This document shows positions 59,900 through 64,000 of a DNA stretch of 64,000 nucleotides, in pieces (within the stretch, counting starts at the first letter, position 1; every line of letters begins with the position of its first letter). The DNA comes from an uncultured Bacteroides sp. (GTDB taxonomy: Bacteria > Bacteroidota > Bacteroidia > Bacteroidales > Bacteroidaceae). The position numbers and the translations under genes are program-made. A model generated the notes under the pieces. That model saw only the letters and a program-made list of their open reading frames with translations, searched no databases and was not told the origin of the DNA. The stretch is taken from assembly GCA_959606905.1 (NCBI GenBank), contig CAUHML010000003.1:1-64000 (forward strand), read 5' to 3'.

Positions 59900-62800
59900 T
59901 CATTCTTTCACCGGCAACGCCACAACTTCTTGCAACACACTCACCGCAGTTTCCACATTAGTCACATCTTTTATCAGCATACTTCGCTTGCCGTTCTGTT
60001 CACGCAGGTCACAACGGCGGGTATATTTCATCATATAATCTATCACTTTACCGAAAGCCTGACTTTGATAGAACGGACTATCCGGGTTGGAGACAAAGAA
60101 CAACGTCATCCGACCACCTTTCAGGAAGATCTTCTCTGCTCCCAAGCGTGCTGCCAGACGACGGAGAGGAACAATACGAAGCAATTCTTCCGTTTCCGGC
60201 GGAACAGGTCCGAAACGGTCCTCCAGACGGGAACGGAATGCCTCTACGTCTTTATCCAGCATCAAACCGTCCAATTCACGATAAAGCAACATACGTTCGC
60301 TACTGCCCGTCACGTAATTAGCAGGCAATAACAGTTCAAGGTCACTTTCCACCTGACATTCATCCACAAAACCTTCACCGCTAATCTGCCCTTCACCTTT
60401 GATTTCATCCGCATACAAATCTGCAAATTCATCATTCTTCAATTCGTGAACAGCTTCGGAAAGAATCTTTTGATACGTTTCATATCCCAGGTCGGCGATA
60501 AATCCGCTTTGCTCGGCTCCAAGCAAGTTACCGGCACCGCGAATATCCAAATCCTGCATGGCGATATGGATACCACTGCCCAAATCACTAAAATTCTCAA
60601 TTGCTTGTAACCGACGGCGTCCCTCTGCTGTCAGGCTACTCAACGGAGGAGCCAACAAATAACAGAACGCTTTCTTATTGCTGCGCCCTACACGGCCACG
60701 CATCTGATGAAGGTCACTCAAACCAAAATTCTGCGCCTGATTGATGATGATCGTATTGGCATTCGGAATATCAATGCCACTTTCAATAATAGTAGTTGCA
60801 AGGAGTACGTCATAGTCATAGTTGACAAAATCAAAAATGATTTTCTCCAGTTCGGCAGGTTCCATCTGCCCGTGTCCAATTGCCACACGACAGTCAGGGA
60901 TATGACGTTCAATCATCGCTTTTAATTCGGGCAGGTTTGCTATCCGGTTGTTGACAAAAAACACCTGTCCGTTACGACTCATTTCAAAGTTGATAGCGTC
61001 CGTTATCACTTCTTCATTAAAGGTATGCACTTCGGTCTGAATCGGATAACGGTTAGGCGGCGGTGTAGAGATCACACTCAGGTCTCGCGCACCCATTAAT
61101 GAGAATTGCAGCGTCCGGGGAATGGGCGTGGCAGTCATAGTCAATGTATCGACATTCACCTTCAACTGACGTAACTTCTCCTTGACGGAAACACCGAATT
61201 TCTGTTCCTCATCAACAATCAGTAATCCTAAATCCTTGAACCGGACATCTTTTCCCAAAATACGATGAGTACCGATAAGTATACCGACATCACCTTCCTT
61301 CAATTCTTTCAGCACCGCTTTTGCCTGTGCGGCCGTACGTGCACGGCTCAGATATTCCACCCGGCAAGGCAATCCCTTCAAACGTTCGCGGAAGGTCTGG
61401 AAATGCTGATAAGCAAGCACCGTGGTCGGCACCAGAACTGCAACCTGCTTATTGTCCGCCACCGCCTTAAAAGCTGCCCGGATAGCCACTTCCGTTTTTC
61501 CAAAGCCTACATCCCCACAGACGAGACGGTCCATTGGGCGGTCACTCTCCATATCGGTCTTCACATCGACAGTAGCTTTGCTCTGATCGGGTGTATCTTC
61601 ATAAATAAAAGACGCTTCCAACTCACGCTGCAAGAAACTGTCGGGACTATAAGAAAAGCCTTTCTCCTGACGACGTTGCGAATACAACTTAATCAAATCG
61701 CGGGCAATATCCTTGATTTTGGTTTTTGTACGCTCTTTCAGTTTCTCCCATGCCCCCGTTCCCAACTTATTAAGGCGGGGAGCTTCGCCATCCTTACCCT
61801 TATATTTAGAGACCTTATGCAAAGAATGAATCGAGACAAACACCACATCCTCATTCTGAAAAACCAGTTTCAGAACTTCTTGCGTAGTATCTCCATTCGG
61901 AATACGCACCAATCCGGAAAAACGTCCGATACCGTGGTCCGTATGCACCACATAATCACCCGGAGTAAACTGATTCAGTTCTTTCAAGGACAGGGCCACT
62001 TTACCTGAACGAGCCTTATCGCTTTTCAGATTATATTTATGGAAACGGTCGAACAACTGGTGATCTGTAAAGATACAGAGACGCAATGTGTTATCAACAA
62101 AACCTTCATGCACAGTACGTTCTACAGGAGTAAATTTGATCTTATCCCCCCGGTCTTCGAAGATTGCCCGGATACGATCCGTCTGCTTCATGCTGTCACT
62201 ACAAATATAAAGGGTATATCCTTTTTCCAAATACTCCTTGAAAGAGCCGGCTACCAAGTCGAAGTTTTTATGAAAGATAGGCTGTGCGGAAGTATCAAAA
62301 GTGACGCTGGCATTCGGAGTACCGGTCGGCTTGTTACCAAACTCCAGCCGGCGGAAATCAAGTGCACGCACGGTAAATTCACTGCCGTCTATCAGTTTGC
62401 CTTCCAACGTAATACCGCCATTTTCTTCGACTTCCTGTACGGCTATCGCCTGCGGCGTCAACGCCTCATCGTGCACGACCTGAATCCGTTCACGCAACCA
62501 AAGGAAGTCACGCATTGCCAAGGTAGTCTCTTTCGGTATGAAATCCAAAAACGAGGTAGTAACATCTCCCGTCACAGCCAAATCGGGCACGATAGACACT
62601 CCTTCTTTCTTCTCCCGAGATAGCTGGGATTCAACCTCAAAGGTACGGATACTCTCTACTTCGTCTCCAAAAAAGTCAATGCGGTAAGGATATTCCGAAG
62701 CAAAAGAAAAGACGTCGATGATGCTACCACGAACGGCATACTGCCCCGGCTCATATACATAATCCACATATTCGAAACCATAACTATGCAACACATCCGT

Positions 62801-63271
62801 GATAAAGGTCGTGTCTACCTTCTCGCCGACATTCAGTTTCAGAGTCTTATCGCTCAATTCTTTACGGGATACGACTTTCTCCGCCAATGCATCCGGATAG
62901 GTGACGATGCACAAGCCCTTCTCCCCTTTCTGCAAACGGCTCAATACTTCCGTGCGGAGAATCTCATTTGCCGCATCTTTTTGCCCGTACTTAATGGAAC
63001 GGCGGAACGAAGAAGGAAAGAAAAGTACAGTTTCTGTCCCCAACACTTGCGTCAAGTCGTGATAAAAATACCCCGCTTCCTCCAGATCGCCCAGAATAAA
63101 GACAAAAGGACAACCTCCCTCCTGCACCAATATAGAAGAAAAAAGCGAAGCAGCAGACGCATATAATCCTCCACAAAAAATAGTTTGAACAGAAGTATCC
63201 TTCAACAAACGCTTCATCACTGCCATGTTAGGATGGGCAGCATATAGTTGTTGCAACTCAGTTATCGTCAT
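59900..63271 (-). CDS. mfd: Transcription-repair coupling factor
   Basis: The product is about 1123 residues starting MTITELQQLYAAHPNMAVM (ATG at 63271). An earlier in-frame start would add 18 hydrophobic residues and overlap the promoter box. Domains in order: UvrB-homology region (GLYASAASLFSSILV), RNA-polymerase interaction domain (GDYVVHTDHGIGRFSGLVRI), a RecG-like translocase with Walker A GDVGFGKTEVA near 589 and DEEQ near 687, helicase motifs TMTATPIPRTL and QMRGRVGRS, and a C-terminal TRCF domain. It dislodges stalled RNA polymerase and recruits nucleotide-excision repair. It has its own promoter box and is convergent with ygiQ. Confidence 0.94.
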   Translation of the reverse strand: MTITELQQLYAAHPNMAVMKRLLKDTSVQTIFCGGLYASAASLFSSILVQEGGCPFVFILGDLEEAGYFYHDLTQVLGTETVLFFPSSFRRSIKYGQKDAANEILRTEVLSRLQKGEKGLCIVTYPDALAEKVVSRKELSDKTLKLNVGEKVDTTFITDVLHSYGFEYVDYVYEPGQYAVRGSIIDVFSFASEYPYRIDFFGDEVESIRTFEVESQLSREKKEGVSIVPDLAVTGDVTTSFLDFIPKETTLAMRDFLWLRERIQVVHDEALTPQAIAVQEVEENGGITLEGKLIDGSEFTVRALDFRRLEFGNKPTGTPNASVTFDTSAQPIFHKNFDLVAGSFKEYLEKGYTLYICSDSMKQTDRIRAIFEDRGDKIKFTPVERTVHEGFVDNTLRLCIFTDHQLFDRFHKYNLKSDKARSGKVALSLKELNQFTPGDYVVHTDHGIGRFSGLVRIPNGDTTQEVLKLVFQNEDVVFVSIHSLHKVSKYKGKDGEAPRLNKLGTGAWEKLKERTKTKIKDIARDLIKLYSQRRQEKGFSYSPDSFLQRELEASFIYEDTPDQSKATVDVKTDMESDRPMDRLVCGDVGFGKTEVAIRAAFKAVADNKQVAVLVPTTVLAYQHFQTFRERLKGLPCRVEYLSRARTAAQAKAVLKELKEGDVGILIGTHRILGKDVRFKDLGLLIVDEEQKFGVSVKEKLRQLKVNVDTLTMTATPIPRTLQFSLMGARDLSVISTPPPNRYPIQTEVHTFNEEVITDAINFEMSRNGQVFFVNNRIANLPELKAMIERHIPDCRVAIGHGQMEPAELEKIIFDFVNYDYDVLLATTIIESGIDIPNANTIIINQAQNFGLSDLHQMRGRVGRSNKKAFCYLLAPPLSSLTAEGRRRLQAIENFSDLGSGIHIAMQDLDIRGAGNLLGAEQSGFIADLGYETYQKILSEAVHELKNDEFADLYADEIKGEGQISGEGFVDECQVESDLELLLPANYVTGSSERMLLYRELDGLMLDKDVEAFRSRLEDRFGPVPPETEELLRIVPLRRLAARLGAEKIFLKGGRMTLFFVSNPDSPFYQSQAFGKVIDYMMKYTRRCDLREQNGKRSMLIKDVTNVETAVSVLQEVVALPVKE

Positions 63272-63290
63272 ACCTATAAAAATTTCCCCG

Positions 63291-63298
63291 CAAAAGTA
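63291..63298 (-). promoter_or_regulatory. -7 box of mfd
   Basis: CAAAAGTA on the + strand reads TACTTTTG leftward (TAnnTTTG), 19 bases before the mfd ATG. Confidence 0.55.
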
Positions 63299-63613
63299 CA
63301 AAAATAACGCGAGCACCTTGTACATTACCGTTAGAAATTAAAGGCAGTACCGCTTGAATTTAATTCTATTTCCCCATTCGTTTACTTCTCAATATACTAT
63401 CCTTTATTCGTTTGACAGCTGTTGAACACAAACTCAACTATTGTCAGACAAATAGAATCTTGCATAAAAGAACTTAGTCCTTAAGGGCAAAAACATCTAA
63501 ATACTAGTACTAAAAAGCTAAACTTACCATATACTTCCACGTTAAATTATCCTTAGTCCGTTCGTAACTAAAGGAAAAGAACTACTTTTGTTTCTAAAAT
63601 TTATAGTATTTAT
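63299..63613. other. Gap between divergent mfd and the mannosyltransferase gene
   Basis: About 315 bases with no supported gene. It holds the mfd promoter at its left end and the rightward promoter box at 63583-63590. Nothing else stands out. Confidence 0.6.
63583..63590 (+). promoter_or_regulatory. -7 box of the mannosyltransferase gene
   Basis: TACTTTTG (TAnnTTTG), 23 bases before the ATG at 63614. Confidence 0.55.
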
Positions 63614-64000
63614 ATGCAAATATCGGATAGCATTGTAATTATCCCTACCTATAATGAACGGGAGAACATAGAAAATATCATCCGTGCCGTTTTCGGACTT
63701 CCTAAGATATTCCATATTCTGGTAATAGAGGACGGTTCGCCGGACGGAACGGCAAACATCGTCAAGACTTTGCAACAAGAATTTCCCGAACGTCTTTTTA
63801 TGATTGAACGCAAAGGAAAGTTAGGGCTGGGCACTGCCTATATCGCCGGATTCAAGTGGGCACTGGAACATTCGTACGAATATATTTTTGAAATGGATGC
63901 TGATTTCAGTCATAATCCGAATGACTTGCCCCGTCTGTATCAGGCGTGTGCGGAAGCAGGAGGAGATGTAGCTGTCGGCTCCCGCTACGTCAGCGGAGTG
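63614..64000 (+). CDS. Polyprenol monophosphomannose synthase-like glycosyltransferase (GT2, 3' truncated)
   Basis: The visible 129 residues start MQISDSIVIIPTYNERENIENII and contain the GT2 nucleotide-binding region, VIEDGSPDGTANIV, KGKLGLGTAYIAGFKWALEH and the metal-binding DADFSHNP (DxD-type). This is the dolichol/polyprenol-phosphate mannose synthase pattern. It would transfer mannose (or another hexose) from a GDP- or UDP-sugar to polyprenyl phosphate at the inner membrane, providing donors for glycoconjugates. The rest of the gene runs past the window end, so membrane helices further on cannot be judged. Confidence 0.85.
   Translation, partial: MQISDSIVIIPTYNERENIENIIRAVFGLPKIFHILVIEDGSPDGTANIVKTLQQEFPERLFMIERKGKLGLGTAYIAGFKWALEHSYEYIFEMDADFSHNPNDLPRLYQACAEAGGDVAVGSRYVSGV

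Noticed and set aside
61265..62008. 247-codon open frame on the + strand
   Set aside because: Antisense to mfd; rich in Phe, His, Ile and Gln, as expected from reverse-frame reading.
1..64000. CRISPR arrays, tRNA, rRNA, insertion sequences
   Set aside because: No regularly spaced repeats, no cloverleaf-like or rRNA sequence and no transposase were recognised; the only recombinase is the invertase-type gene at 49285-50247.

Overview
The window is chromosomal DNA from a gut Bacteroides species. I base this on the many promoters with the Bacteroides -7 box TAnnTTTG (usually TATCTTTG), a fimbrillin-like lipoprotein, a PPi-dependent phosphofructokinase, a 2-oxoacid:ferredoxin oxidoreductase, a long E1 alpha/beta fusion, and a NagB/PIG-L fusion of the kind annotated in B. 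thetaiotaomicron. No rRNA, tRNA, CRISPR array or insertion sequence was recognised. Both end genes are cut by the window (the VorB-like subunit at 1, a family 2 glycosyltransferase at 64000).

Layout. 1-2453: operon for a 2-oxoacid (probably 3-methyl-2-oxobutanoate):ferredoxin oxidoreductase, with an extra 58-residue membrane protein between two subunits. 2575-8051: rightward genes for a putative porin, a membrane-anchored solute-binding-like protein, a Gfo/Idh/MocA oxidoreductase, guanine deaminase and a fimbrillin-like lipoprotein. 8172-11160: leftward pair, a FadL-like barrel and a Trp/Tyr/Gly- and Ser/Arg-rich exported protein. 11386-12234: prmA. 12338-18460: leftward operon for a 2-oxoacid dehydrogenase complex (lpdA, lipoate ligase, E2, fused E1, flavodoxin). 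18538-21187: a GH25 lysozyme and PPi-phosphofructokinase. 21307-27023: a conventional AcrAB-TolC-type efflux operon. 27298-29517: a patatin-barrel (PlpD-like) phospholipase.

29547-44961 is the most unusual part. It is a seven-gene leftward operon joining ABC and RND parts: an ABC ATPase; an ABC-2 permease with a large M1-peptidase-like and golvesin-like extracytoplasmic part; a TolC-like channel; a lipoprotein adaptor; an RND permease; a 1571-residue protein in which an RND permease continues into an intact ABC ATPase domain; and a small ABC-2-like permease. In the fusion, the ATPase domain appears split after its first strand by a four-helix membrane insert.

45433-50247 is a phase-variation module. 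A split YjbH pair and an acidic-tagged lipoprotein lie downstream of a roughly 250-bp segment flanked by perfect 22-bp inverted repeats with GTTAC-N7-GTAAC cores. The segment carries a strong promoter that here points away from the operon (OFF), and a tyrosine recombinase is encoded next door. The recombinase has Cys where the first catalytic Arg is expected.

50438-64000 holds a small conserved protein, an acyltransferase, a nitrilase-family amidase, a NagB-like/PIG-L fusion whose NagB half lacks catalytic residues, a multidomain amidase with a golvesin domain, two small coupled genes (one TusA-like without its cysteine), a YgiQ radical SAM protein expressed from a promoter almost touching its start codon, mfd, and the start of a polyprenol-phosphate mannosyltransferase gene.
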